Assembly: GCF_900129055.1 (NCBI RefSeq)
Contig: NZ_FQUZ01000012.1
Coordinates: forward strand, 24,894-88,893
DNA from: Lampropedia hyalina DSM 16112
Lineage (GTDB): Bacteria > Pseudomonadota > Gammaproteobacteria > Burkholderiales > Burkholderiaceae_C
Direction of reading: 5' to 3'
DNA length: 64,000 bases
Of the stretch, positions 24,639 through 32,803 are shown in pieces (position 1 is the first letter of the stretch; each line of letters opens with the position of its first letter). A program made the translations under genes and the position numbers. A model generated the notes under the pieces. It searched no databases and had not been told where the DNA came from. It saw nothing but the letters and a program-made list of their open reading frames with translations.

Positions 24639-25952
24639 TTGACCGACCAATCCTCCCTTCCATCCGAACAGGCGGCCGATTCCGTGGCGGCCACCGGGGT
24701 CATGCGCACACCCGGCTTTTTCCCGTTTCTGCTGGCGCGCATGGCCACGGTGTTTGCCGTGCAGGTGCAGGCCGTGGTGGTGGCCTGGCAGGTGTACGAC
24801 ATCACACGCGATCCGATGTCGCTGGCCTATGTGGGGTTGGCGCAGTTCCTGCCCATGCTGGTGCTGCTGGTGCCGGCAGGTGACCTGATCGACCGCTTCA
24901 ACCGCAAGGCGATTCTGGCCATCAGCTGGGTCATCGAGGCGGTGTGCAGCGGGGTGCTGCTGTGGCTCTCGCTCACACAGAACCACAATGTGGCGTGGTT
25001 CTACGCGGTGCTGGTGCTGTTTGGCTGCGGCCGTGCCTTCACGGGGCCTGCCCTGCAAAGCATCCTGCCGCAGATCGTGCCGCGCACCCAACTGGCGCAG
25101 GCGATTGCCACCAACAGCATGCTGCTGCGCGTGTCCACCATCGGCGGCCCGATTCTGGGCGGCTTTCTCTACAAATGGGGCGGCGGTGGCCTGACCTATC
25201 TGGTGTGCGTGGTGTGTTTTCTGGTGGGCCTGCTGCTGCTGCACTTCGTGCCGATTCTGTATGCCGACAAGCCCAGTGCCGAGAGCATCCGGGATCGTGC
25301 CGACGGCCTCTGGACGCGCTTCGGGGCGGGCATTCGCTTCATCTGGTCGCACCCCATCATTCTGGGCACGATTTCGCTGGACCTGTTTGCCGTGCTGCTG
25401 GGCGGGGTGATCGCGCTGCTGCCGATCTACGCCCATGAGGTGCTGCATGTGGGGCCGGAGGGGCTGGGGCTGCTGCGCAGTGCCATGGGCTTTGGCGAGA
25501 TTGCCGCCGGGGCCTACCTGAGCCGCCGCCCGATCAACCGGAATGTGGGCATGGTGATGTTCGTGGCCGTGGCGGTGTTTGGCGTGGCCAATCTGGTGTT
25601 TTCGCTCTCCACCTGGTTCTGGCTGTCGTTTGCTGCGCTGATGGTGGCCGGGGCCGCCGACATGCTGAGTGTGTATATTCGCATCTCGCTCATCAACTTT
25701 GCCACCCCCGACCACATGCGCGGGCGCGTCAATGCCGTGAACATGCTGTTCATCAGCTCCTCGAACGAGCTGGGTGAATTCCGCGCCGGCACCAGTGCGG
25801 CGGCATTGGGAGCGGTGCAGGCGGCCGTGTTCGGCAGTGTCTGCACGCTGGCGGTGGTGGCCGCGTGGATGCGCATTTTCAGGCCGCTGCGCACCGTCAG
25901 CCGTTTCGAGGAGGCAGCGCATTTCCTGCGTCCGCCCCATCATCATTCTTGA
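24639..25952 (+). CDS. Major facilitator superfamily transporter (EntS/MFS_3 type)
   Basis: A 437-residue protein with about twelve hydrophobic helices. The MFS loop motif appears as PAGDLIDRFNRKAIL between helices 2 and 3, and FATPDHMRGRVNAVNMLFI is typical of the MFS_3 exporter group. No ATG fits the N-terminus; the TTG giving MTDQSSLPSEQ is the best start, with another TTG 51 bases upstream. It is probably an exporter of a small molecule of unknown kind. A hotdog thioesterase gene follows by 14 bases. Confidence 0.85.
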   Translation: MTDQSSLPSEQAADSVAATGVMRTPGFFPFLLARMATVFAVQVQAVVVAWQVYDITRDPMSLAYVGLAQFLPMLVLLVPAGDLIDRFNRKAILAISWVIEAVCSGVLLWLSLTQNHNVAWFYAVLVLFGCGRAFTGPALQSILPQIVPRTQLAQAIATNSMLLRVSTIGGPILGGFLYKWGGGGLTYLVCVVCFLVGLLLLHFVPILYADKPSAESIRDRADGLWTRFGAGIRFIWSHPIILGTISLDLFAVLLGGVIALLPIYAHEVLHVGPEGLGLLRSAMGFGEIAAGAYLSRRPINRNVGMVMFVAVAVFGVANLVFSLSTWFWLSFAALMVAGAADMLSVYIRISLINFATPDHMRGRVNAVNMLFISSSNELGEFRAGTSAAALGAVQAAVFGSVCTLAVVAAWMRIFRPLRTVSRFEEAAHFLRPPHHHS

Positions 25953-25966
25953 AGGAGACTTGAGCC

Positions 25967-26389
25967 ATGTCCATCTGGAAAAAAACCATTGACCTGCACG
26001 CCATCCAGGAGCAGGGAAAGAACACTGCCGCAGAGAGCCTGGGCATTGAAATCACCGCCATTGGCGACGATTATCTGCAAGGCCGCATGCCGGTGGATGC
26101 CCGCACCAAGCAGCCCTTTGGCCTGCTGCACGGCGGCTCCAGCGTGCTGCTGGCCGAGACGCTGGGTTCGCTGGGAGCCTATTACGCCAGCGCGCCAGGC
26201 CACCATGTGGTGGGGCTGGACATCAACGCCAACCACCTGCGTGCCGCCACTTCCGGCTGGGTGACGGGCGTGGCGCGCCCGATCCACATGGGCCGCACCA
26301 CCCACGTCTGGCAGATCGACATTGCCAACGAGGCCGGCAAGCCGGTGTGCGTGTCACGCCTGACGATGGCGGTGCTCAAGCCCGACTGA
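25967..26389 (+). CDS. Hotdog-fold thioesterase (PaaI/EntH-like)
   Basis: A 140-residue protein with the hotdog segment PFGLLHGGSSVLLAETLGS, where HGG and the glutamate form the active site in the PaaI/YbdB/MenI group. It ends VCVSRLTMAVLKPD. It hydrolyses an acyl- or aroyl-CoA (or carrier-protein) thioester; the substrate is not determined. GAAGGAGA precedes the ATG. It is co-transcribed with the MFS gene. Confidence 0.9.
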   Translation: MSIWKKTIDLHAIQEQGKNTAAESLGIEITAIGDDYLQGRMPVDARTKQPFGLLHGGSSVLLAETLGSLGAYYASAPGHHVVGLDINANHLRAATSGWVTGVARPIHMGRTTHVWQIDIANEAGKPVCVSRLTMAVLKPD

Positions 26390-26486
26390 TGACACGCCCC
26401 AGGGCGCACGGGCGGCTGCATGAATTGCCACATGCAGCAGGTATCATGGCCGGTTGTGTCACTTGCCGAAAACAGGAAGCGAAGCC

Positions 26487-28148
26487 ATGAAGATCATCAT
26501 CCTCGGTGCCGGGCGTGTCGGGCAGGCGGTGGCCGACAGCCTGGTGATCGAACGCAACGACATCACCGTCATCGACACCGACCGCGAACGCCTGCGCGAG
26601 CTGGAGTTGCGTTACGACCTGCGCGGCGTGCTGGGCAATGGCGTGGACCCGGCGGTGCTGGCCGAGGCGGGCGCGAACGATACCGAACTGCTGATTGCCT
26701 GCGCCTCCAGCGACGAGACCAACCTGGTGTGCTGCAAGGTGGCGCAGCAGGTGTTCCGCATTCCCACGCGCATTGCCCGCCTGCGCTCCAATGCCTGGCG
26801 CAGTGGTGACGAACTGCTGGGGCCGGAGGGCTTTGCGGTGAGCTGTGCCCTCAAGCCGGAAGACTCGCTGATGCGCTACGTCAGCAAGCTGGTGGAGTTT
26901 CCCGGAGCCTTGCAGGTGCGCGAGTTTGCGCATGGCCGCGCGCTGCTGGTGTCGGTGCGTGCGCGTGCCACCGCGCCGATGGTGGGGCGCACGATTGCCG
27001 AAATCCGTGCCCAGATGCCCACTTTGCCCATGCGCATCGTGGCCATCTACCGCCGCTATGCCGAGCAGCCCGACCGCTTCATCCACAGCAATGGTGACAC
27101 CCGCATCGAGCCGGACGACGAAGTGTTCGTGCTGGCCGCGCGGCAGGACATTGCGGGCATTCTGCTGCTGCTCAACAAGCCGGTGCAGGCCCCGGTGCCG
27201 ACGGTGCGGCGCATCATGATTGTCGATGGCGGCATCGTCGCACTGAAGCTGGCGCAGACCCTGACCCAGCATCGCAAGGGCTACTACCGCATCAAGGTGG
27301 TGGAGCGCGACGAGGAGATGAGCATCGCATTGTCGAGCCAGATGCCCGACGATGTGCTGCTGTTCCGCGCTGAAGGCACGGACGAGAGCTTTCTGGAAGA
27401 GGAGTCGGTGGAAGAAACCGACCTGCTGCTGGCCCTGTCCAACGACGACGAGAACAACATCATGACCTGCCTGCTGGCCAAGCGCATGGGCGCGCGCCGG
27501 GTGCTGGCCCTCATCAACCAGCGCAGCTACGCCGACCTGATGCACGGCACGCAGATCGACATTGCGCTCACGCCCGCACAGGCCATGCTGGGCGAGTTGC
27601 TGACCTATGTGCGCCAGGGCGACGTGCAGGCCGTGCACAGTCTGCGCAAGGGCGTGGCCGAAGCCCTGGAGATCGTGGTGCGCGGCGATGCCAGAACCTC
27701 GCGGGTGATCGGCAAGAAAGTCGGCGAACTCAAACTGCCGCGCGACGTGCATCTGGGCCTGATTGCCCGTGGACTGGAAGCCCTGGATGCCCAGCGCACC
27801 GCACCGTGCGCCCTGCCGGTGACTGCGCCGCCGGTGCCGGACGTACCCCCCGTGCCCGCCTCACCCGTGGCGGCGGCGGTCGCGGCATCGGCGGGCGGCA
27901 CTTCCTCTGCCGCAGCCACCAGCCCTGCCGTGCCACTGGTTGCAGAAACGCAGAAGGCAGGGCAGGCTGCCGCCGAGGCCCAGGAAGTGCAGAAAATGGC
28001 CGCTGCCCTGGTCTCGCAGGTGCAGGTGATCTTCCCGCACCGCGACACGGTGATTCAGCCCAACGACCACATCGTGTTCTTCGTGCCGCACAAACGCCTG
28101 GTGCGCGAGGTGGAGAAAGCCTTCAGCGTCAAGCCCACGTTCTTCTGA
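26487..28148 (+). CDS. trkA: Trk potassium uptake NAD-binding protein with C-terminal insert
   Basis: A 553-residue TrkA; usual length is near 460. Two RCK modules are visible: N-terminal MKIIILGAGRVGQAVADSL with a first TrkA-C domain, and a second Rossmann unit from RRIMIVDGGIVALKLA with its own TrkA-C. The second TrkA-C domain is split at about residues 432-508 by a low-complexity segment rich in Ala, Pro and Val; the domain resumes at VQVIFPHRDTVIQPNDHIVFFV. TrkA sits on the cytosolic face and gates TrkH with NAD(H) or ATP. trkH starts one base after its stop. The core identity is firm. Confidence 0.95.
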   Translation: MKIIILGAGRVGQAVADSLVIERNDITVIDTDRERLRELELRYDLRGVLGNGVDPAVLAEAGANDTELLIACASSDETNLVCCKVAQQVFRIPTRIARLRSNAWRSGDELLGPEGFAVSCALKPEDSLMRYVSKLVEFPGALQVREFAHGRALLVSVRARATAPMVGRTIAEIRAQMPTLPMRIVAIYRRYAEQPDRFIHSNGDTRIEPDDEVFVLAARQDIAGILLLLNKPVQAPVPTVRRIMIVDGGIVALKLAQTLTQHRKGYYRIKVVERDEEMSIALSSQMPDDVLLFRAEGTDESFLEEESVEETDLLLALSNDDENNIMTCLLAKRMGARRVLALINQRSYADLMHGTQIDIALTPAQAMLGELLTYVRQGDVQAVHSLRKGVAEALEIVVRGDARTSRVIGKKVGELKLPRDVHLGLIARGLEALDAQRTAPCALPVTAPPVPDVPPVPASPVAAAVAASAGGTSSAAATSPAVPLVAETQKAGQAAAEAQEVQKMAAALVSQVQVIFPHRDTVIQPNDHIVFFVPHKRLVREVEKAFSVKPTFF

Positions 28149-28149
28149 C

Positions 28150-29643
28150 ATGCCCATCGACTCCATCGCCTCTTCCAGCCATACCCGCCCCGTGATGCGC
28201 CTGCTCGGTGCCTTGCTGGGCGGATTCGCACTGGCCATGCTGGTGCCGCTGGCCGCTTCGCTGGTGCTGCACGAAGGGCTGTGGCCGCAGTATCTGGCTT
28301 CCATGCTGCTGTGTCTGGCCGTGGGGCTGGGTGTGTTTCTGCGCCTGCGCCACGACCGGCGCGAGTTGCAGCCCAGCCACGGCATTTTGCTGGTGGCGGC
28401 GGTGTGGCTGGTGTTGCCGCTGTTTGCGGCCGTGCCGTTCATGCTGGTGAGTGCGCGGCTGGAATCGCTGGACATCTCTTTCACCCACGCCTATTTCGAG
28501 GCGGTGTCTGGCCTGACCACCACCGGCTCCACGGTGCTCAGTGGCCTGGATGCCCTGCCGGTTTCGCTGAACATCTGGCGCACCTTCATGCAGTGGATTG
28601 GCGGCATGGGGATTCTGATTCTGGCCGTGGCCATTCTGCCGATGCTGGGCGTGGGGGGCAGTCAGCTCTTCAAGGCCGAAATCGCCGGGCCGGTCAAGGA
28701 CACCCGCCTGACCCCGCGCATCGCCCAGACCGCCAGCGGCCTGTGGGTGGTGTATGTGCTGATGTCGCTGGCCTGCTTCCTCGCCTACTGGGCCGGTGGC
28801 ATGTTGCCGCTGGACGCGCTGATGCACATGTTCACCACCGTCAGCCTGGGCGGCTCCTCGCCGCACGAAGCCAGTTTCGGCTATTTTGAATCGCCGCTGC
28901 TGGAGCTGATCGCCATCTTTTTCATGATGGTGGCCAGTTGCAACTTCGCCCTGTACTTTGTGGCCTTGCGCAAGCGCAGCCTGCGGGGTTTCTGGAAAGA
29001 CCTGGAAGTGCGTGCCACCCTGGCCACGCTGGTGGCCGGTGGGCTGCTGGCGGCCCTGATCCTGTGGCTCAAGGGCAGCTACAGCGTGCTGGACTCCCTG
29101 CGCTTTGGCATCTTCAACGCCATTTCCATGGCCACCACCACCGGCTATGCCACCACCGACTTCCTGCTCTGGCCGCTGTTCGTGCCGCTGCTGATGCTGC
29201 TGCTGTCGGGCTTCGCCACCAGCGCGGGTTCCACCGGCGGAGGGGTGAAGATGGTCCGGGTGCTGATTCTGGTGCAGCAGGGTACACGCGAATTGGTGCA
29301 GCTCGTGCATCCGCGTGCCGTCAAGCCGGTGCGGCTGGGGCAGACCATTGTGGAAAACCGCATCATCTTCTCGGTGCTGGCCTTCATTCTGTTCTACTGG
29401 CTCACCATCATGGTGCTGGGCATGGCCCTGGTGCTGTCCGATCTGGACCTGATTACCGCCTTCTCGGCCGTGATTGCCAGCCTGCACTGCGTGGGGCCGG
29501 GGCTTGGAATGGTCGGCCCCGCCTCCACCTATGCCGATCTGAACACTTTCCAGACCTGGGTCTGCACCCTGGCCATGCTGCTGGGGCGGCTGGAAATCCT
29601 CAGTTTCATGGCCTTGCTGCTGCCTTCCTTCTGGCGGCGTTAG
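28150..29643 (+). CDS. trkH: Trk potassium transporter membrane subunit
   Basis: A 497-residue TrkH/KtrB channel-like protein. Four pore-loop repeats are visible: SGLTTTGSTVLSGLD, MFTTVSLGGSSPHE, MATTTGYATTDF and ASLHCVGPGLGMVGP, giving the selectivity filter glycines. GFATSAGSTGGGVKM holds the gating-region glycines. It mediates K+ uptake in the inner membrane with TrkA, whose gene ends immediately before. Confidence 0.96.
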   Translation: MPIDSIASSSHTRPVMRLLGALLGGFALAMLVPLAASLVLHEGLWPQYLASMLLCLAVGLGVFLRLRHDRRELQPSHGILLVAAVWLVLPLFAAVPFMLVSARLESLDISFTHAYFEAVSGLTTTGSTVLSGLDALPVSLNIWRTFMQWIGGMGILILAVAILPMLGVGGSQLFKAEIAGPVKDTRLTPRIAQTASGLWVVYVLMSLACFLAYWAGGMLPLDALMHMFTTVSLGGSSPHEASFGYFESPLLELIAIFFMMVASCNFALYFVALRKRSLRGFWKDLEVRATLATLVAGGLLAALILWLKGSYSVLDSLRFGIFNAISMATTTGYATTDFLLWPLFVPLLMLLLSGFATSAGSTGGGVKMVRVLILVQQGTRELVQLVHPRAVKPVRLGQTIVENRIIFSVLAFILFYWLTIMVLGMALVLSDLDLITAFSAVIASLHCVGPGLGMVGPASTYADLNTFQTWVCTLAMLLGRLEILSFMALLLPSFWRR

Positions 29644-29718
29644 GCCAATGCTCGCCGCAGCGGGCCGTGGCCCAACAGCCCCTACAATCCTCCCATTCAT
29701 TTTTGGACTGACTCTTCT

Positions 29719-31011
29719 ATGGTTCCCCACCTTGTGACCGCCCTGACCGGCCCCATCAGCGAACTGGAACAACGCGTTCTGGAGTCCGTTCCAGCCATTG
29801 AACGCTGGTTCCGGCTGGAGTGGATGGAGCACACGCCACCGTTCTACTCGTCGGTGGATTTGCGCAACGCGGGCTTCAAGGTCGCCCCCATCGACACCAA
29901 CCTGTTCCCCGGTGGCTGGAACAACCTCACGCCCGAGATGCTGCCGCTGGCCGTGCAGGCCGCGATGGCGGCCATCGAGAAAATCTGCCCGGAAGCACGC
30001 AACCTGCTGCTCATCCCGGAGAACCACACGCGCAACCCCTACTACCTGATGAACGTGGCGCAGTTGCAGCTGATCTTCCAGTCGGCCGGGCTGAACGTGC
30101 GCATCGGCTCCATCAACCCGGACATCACCCAGAACACCGAAGTGCGCCTGCCCAATGGCGAATCCCTGTTGCTGGAGCCGGTGAACCGCAGCCAGTACCG
30201 GCTGGAACTCAAGGGGTTCGACCCCTGTACCATCCTGCTCAACAACGACCTCTCGGCTGGCCCCCCAGGCATTCTGGAAGACCTGCACGAGCAGTTCCTG
30301 CTGCCGCCCATCCACGCAGGCTGGAGCGTGCGCCGCAAGACCATCCACTTCAAGGCCTATGAAGAAGTGGCCAAACGCTTTGGCAAGATGCTGGGCATCG
30401 ACCCCTGGCTCATCAACCCGCTGTTCGAGTCGGCACAGCAGGTCGATTTTGCCCAGGGGCAGGGCATCGAGGCCCTGCAAGACAGCGTCACCGCCGTGCT
30501 CGCCAAGGTGCGCCGCAAGTACAAGGAATACGGCATTGCCGAAAAGCCCTTCGCCGTCATCAAGGCCGACAACGGCACCTACGGCATGGGCGTGATGACC
30601 GTGCAGGATGCCAGCGAACTCGACAGCATCAACCGCCGCACCAAGAACAAGATGTCGGTCGTCAAGGACGGCCAGCAGACCTCCGACTTCATCGTGCAGG
30701 AGGGCGTGCTCACCATTGAGAACATCGGCGGCGCGACCGCCGAACCCGTGGTGTACATGATGGACCGCTATGTGGTTGGCGGCTTCTACCGCACTCACGC
30801 CAGCAAGGGCGCGGACGAAAACCTCAACGCCCCCGGTGCCACCTTCCTGCCGCTGGCCTTCGAGCCGGAACATGTGCTCGATGCCCAGGGCCACCCCACT
30901 GCACACATCCCCAACCGCTTCTACATGTACGGCGTGATTGGCCGCCTGGCCATGCTGGCCGCCAGCTATGAACTGGAAAAAACCGATCCCAACGCAGAGG
31001 TTTACGCCTGA
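29719..31011 (+). CDS. gshA: Glutamate--cysteine ligase, proteobacterial GshA family
   Basis: A 430-residue protein with the pattern of the betaproteobacterial-type glutamate-cysteine ligase (the Pfam GshA family). It includes SSVDLRNAGFKVAPIDTNLF, IPENHTRNPYYL, FAVIKADNGTYGMGVMT and the late MMDRYVVGGFYR. It makes gamma-glutamylcysteine, the first step of glutathione synthesis, in the cytosol. Length is normal. Its 3' end overlaps the convergent LysR gene by ten bases. Confidence 0.93.
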   Translation: MVPHLVTALTGPISELEQRVLESVPAIERWFRLEWMEHTPPFYSSVDLRNAGFKVAPIDTNLFPGGWNNLTPEMLPLAVQAAMAAIEKICPEARNLLLIPENHTRNPYYLMNVAQLQLIFQSAGLNVRIGSINPDITQNTEVRLPNGESLLLEPVNRSQYRLELKGFDPCTILLNNDLSAGPPGILEDLHEQFLLPPIHAGWSVRRKTIHFKAYEEVAKRFGKMLGIDPWLINPLFESAQQVDFAQGQGIEALQDSVTAVLAKVRRKYKEYGIAEKPFAVIKADNGTYGMGVMTVQDASELDSINRRTKNKMSVVKDGQQTSDFIVQEGVLTIENIGGATAEPVVYMMDRYVVGGFYRTHASKGADENLNAPGATFLPLAFEPEHVLDAQGHPTAHIPNRFYMYGVIGRLAMLAASYELEKTDPNAEVYA

Positions 31012-31922
31012 TGCCCTGGTTTCTGCGCCGGTGATGATGCCGGTGGCAGACACGCCTGCAAGAACTCGATGAAGGCCCGCACCTTGGGGGTCAGGTAATG
31101 TCTGGACGGATAGATGGCATAGATGGGCAGTGCGTCGGTGTGCCAGTCGTCCAGCACCGTTTGCAGGCGGCCTGCATCCAGATCGGCGGCCACATACGGG
31201 CGGGGGATGAGGCTCAGGCCAAAGCCAGCCCGCAGCGCATCCATGATTGCCAGGCTGGACGAGACGCTGTAGCGTGCATCGATTGGCACGGTTTCGACGC
31301 GGTCTTGCTGCCGGAACGTCCAGACATCCGAACGCGCCAGACTGAAGCGGATGCAGTGGTGCTCTGCCAGCTCGGACGGGGTGGCGGGTCGGCCATGCCG
31401 CTCCAGATAGGCCGCAGCGGCGCACACGGCATAGGGCATGGCCGTCAGCTTGCGGGCAATCAGGCCGGAATCTTCCAGCTCCCGGCTGCCGCGAATGGCC
31501 AGATCGAAGCCATCGCGTACCAGATCGACCTGGGTGTCGCTGAGGTCCAGCTCCAGCGTCAAGTGCGGATGGCGTGCCAGAAACGCCGGAATCGCCGAGG
31601 AAAACTGTGTCATGGCCAAGGTCAGCGGCGCGCTGACCCGCAGCACACCGACAGGCTCCAGCTTGGCCTGGCACAAAAGCTGTTCGCCTTCGGCCAGGGT
31701 GTCCAGCCCCTGCTGGACGTGTGCCAGATACAGCGCGCCCTCGCCCGTGAGCGAAACGCGCCGGGTGGTGCGCTGGAACAGGCGGGTGCCGAGGTGGGCT
31801 TCCAGTTCCGCCACGTTCTTGCTGATGGCCGCAGGCGACAGCCCCAGCCGCCGCCCGGCAGCGGCAAAACTGTTCTGTTCCGCGACCTGGCGGAACACCT
31901 GCAAGGCAATGTATCGATCCAT
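31002..31922 (-). CDS. LysR-family transcriptional regulator
   Basis: A 306-residue LTTR. The N-terminal region MDRYIALQVFRQVAEQNSFA, then AAGRRLGLSPAAISKNVAEL, carries the helix-turn-helix, and the rest is a PBP2-type effector domain. It belongs to the large CrgA/DmlR-like group. The target is not evident: it converges with gshA, and its promoter side contains a miniature inverted-repeat element whose edge is 12 bases from the start codon, so its promoter probably lies in or was altered by that element. Confidence 0.88.
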   Translation of the reverse strand: MDRYIALQVFRQVAEQNSFAAAGRRLGLSPAAISKNVAELEAHLGTRLFQRTTRRVSLTGEGALYLAHVQQGLDTLAEGEQLLCQAKLEPVGVLRVSAPLTLAMTQFSSAIPAFLARHPHLTLELDLSDTQVDLVRDGFDLAIRGSRELEDSGLIARKLTAMPYAVCAAAAYLERHGRPATPSELAEHHCIRFSLARSDVWTFRQQDRVETVPIDARYSVSSSLAIMDALRAGFGLSLIPRPYVAADLDAGRLQTVLDDWHTDALPIYAIYPSRHYLTPKVRAFIEFLQACLPPASSPAQKPGHQA

Positions 31923-31934
31923 GACAGTCCTTTA

Positions 31935-32095
31935 GGAAACGCTGAATCATTCCTCCCGGCCGCCGCATCCCCCTCTCGGGCGGTCTGCTGCGTTGGCTTT
32001 TGGGGTCAATAGCACCACTATTGACCCCAAAAACCGCCTTGCAGCCCATCCCGATAGGGGGCGCGGCGACTCGGGCGGAATGATTCAGCGTTTCC
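31935..32095. mobile_element. Miniature inverted-repeat element, 161 bp (copy E1)
   Basis: A perfect 19-bp terminal inverted repeat (GGAAACGCTGAATCATTCC) is flanked on both sides by TTTA, a 4-bp target duplication. The centre holds a 15-bp perfect hairpin (TTTTGGGGTCAATAG and its complement, 31998-32032). The element has no coding capacity. Its middle is closely similar, in the opposite orientation, to the 161-bp element at 32399-32559. It belongs to the 689-base gene-free stretch 31923-32611, which is almost entirely repeats. Confidence 0.85.
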
Positions 32096-32172
32096 TTTAT
32101 TGATTTCTGATGGTGAATAATATCTTTGCTGTAACGCGGATTATCATTTTTCAGTGCATTGACTATGCTGAC

Positions 32173-32250
32173 GGAAGGTCTGCAAAACCCTTCGCGCGCT
32201 GCATCCACCACAACGGCCCGCGCTTTCCAGCAGCGTTTTGCAGACATTCC
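32173..32250. mobile_element. Short derivative of the inverted-repeat element (78 bp, copy E3)
   Basis: Ends GGAAGGTCTGCAAAACCC (left) and GTTTTGCAGACATTCC (right) are inverted with one mismatch. The left end is identical to that of the 161-bp element at 32399. The central hairpin is missing, so it looks like an internally deleted copy. No clear target duplication was seen. Confidence 0.6.
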
Positions 32251-32257
32251 TTGGGAC

Positions 32258-32399
32258 GAATGCCGCTTGCTTATCGCCGTCATTCCGGCGAAGGCCGCAA
32301 TCCAGTGACGACATGGAGAAAAAACACGTTCGTTTCTCCTGGTTTGCTTTGTCACTGGATTGCCGGGTCAAGCCCGGAATGACGGGAAACAGGCTTAAG
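32258..32399. repeat. Dispersed ~150-bp intergenic repeat, copy B (interrupted)
   Basis: Matches copy A at 16539-16690 over most of its length, from GAATGCCGCTTG to GACGGGAAACAGGCTTAA. The copy is interrupted after TTAA by the 161-bp element and resumes at 32560 with TTAAGTAAGTGCCATTC. Confidence 0.8.
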
Positions 32400-32559
32400 G
32401 AAGGTCTGCAAAACCCTTGCGGTAAGCCCGCGCCCGCCAGTGGGATGCAGCGCAAGGCGGATTTTGCGGTCAATAGCGGGGCTATTGACCGCAAAAGCCA
32501 ACGCAGCGATGCGCCCAGTGGCGGGATGCGGGCGGCGCAACGGGTTTTGCATACCTTCC
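32399..32559. mobile_element. Miniature inverted-repeat element, 161 bp (copy E2)
   Basis: 18-bp terminal inverted repeats (GGAAGGTCTGCAAAACCC, one mismatch) are flanked by TTAA at 32395-32398 and 32560-32563. The same repeat without this element occurs as copy A near 16675, with a single TTAA. Insertion with TTAA duplication can therefore be read directly from the window. The centre is a 16-bp perfect hairpin (TTTTGCGGTCAATAGC and complement, loop GGG, 32462-32496). Confidence 0.88.
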
Positions 32560-32611
32560 TTAAGTAAGTGCCATTCTCCTTAGGACATCTCCACTGCAAA
32601 GAAATCTTCCC

Positions 32612-32803
32612 ATGAGCCATCCTTCGATTCACCCCGCGATTGCCCTGATCCAGCAGCGGTTTTCGGCCAATCACTTCGACCCCACGCATGCCCTGGGCGA
32701 GGGCGACATTCCGGCTCTGCTGGTGGCCGTGGGGCAGGCGGCACCCGGCAACTGGCCGCAAAAACCCCGCCGTCCACTCGCGCAGGTGCTGGAAATCCTG
32801 TGA
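32612..32803 (+). pseudogene. Nitroreductase remnant (N- and C-terminal ends joined)
   Basis: A 63-residue frame. The first half (IALIQQRFSANHFDPTHALG) resembles the N-terminus of nitroreductase-family enzymes, and the last part (GNWPQKPRRPLAQVLEIL) resembles their C-terminus. The roughly 130 central residues with the FMN site are absent. The join is in frame near AVGQAAP. I read it as an internally deleted nitroreductase; the short product would not bind FMN. It overlaps the start of the EamA gene by four bases (GTGA), so its translation may still serve to couple that gene. Confidence 0.6.

Noticed and set aside
28129..32355. Open minus-strand frame of 1408 codons
   Set aside because: It lies antisense to trkH, gshA and partly overlaps the LysR gene; its composition (His, Gln, Gly, Arg) is typical of GC-rich shadow frames and shows no domain of its own.
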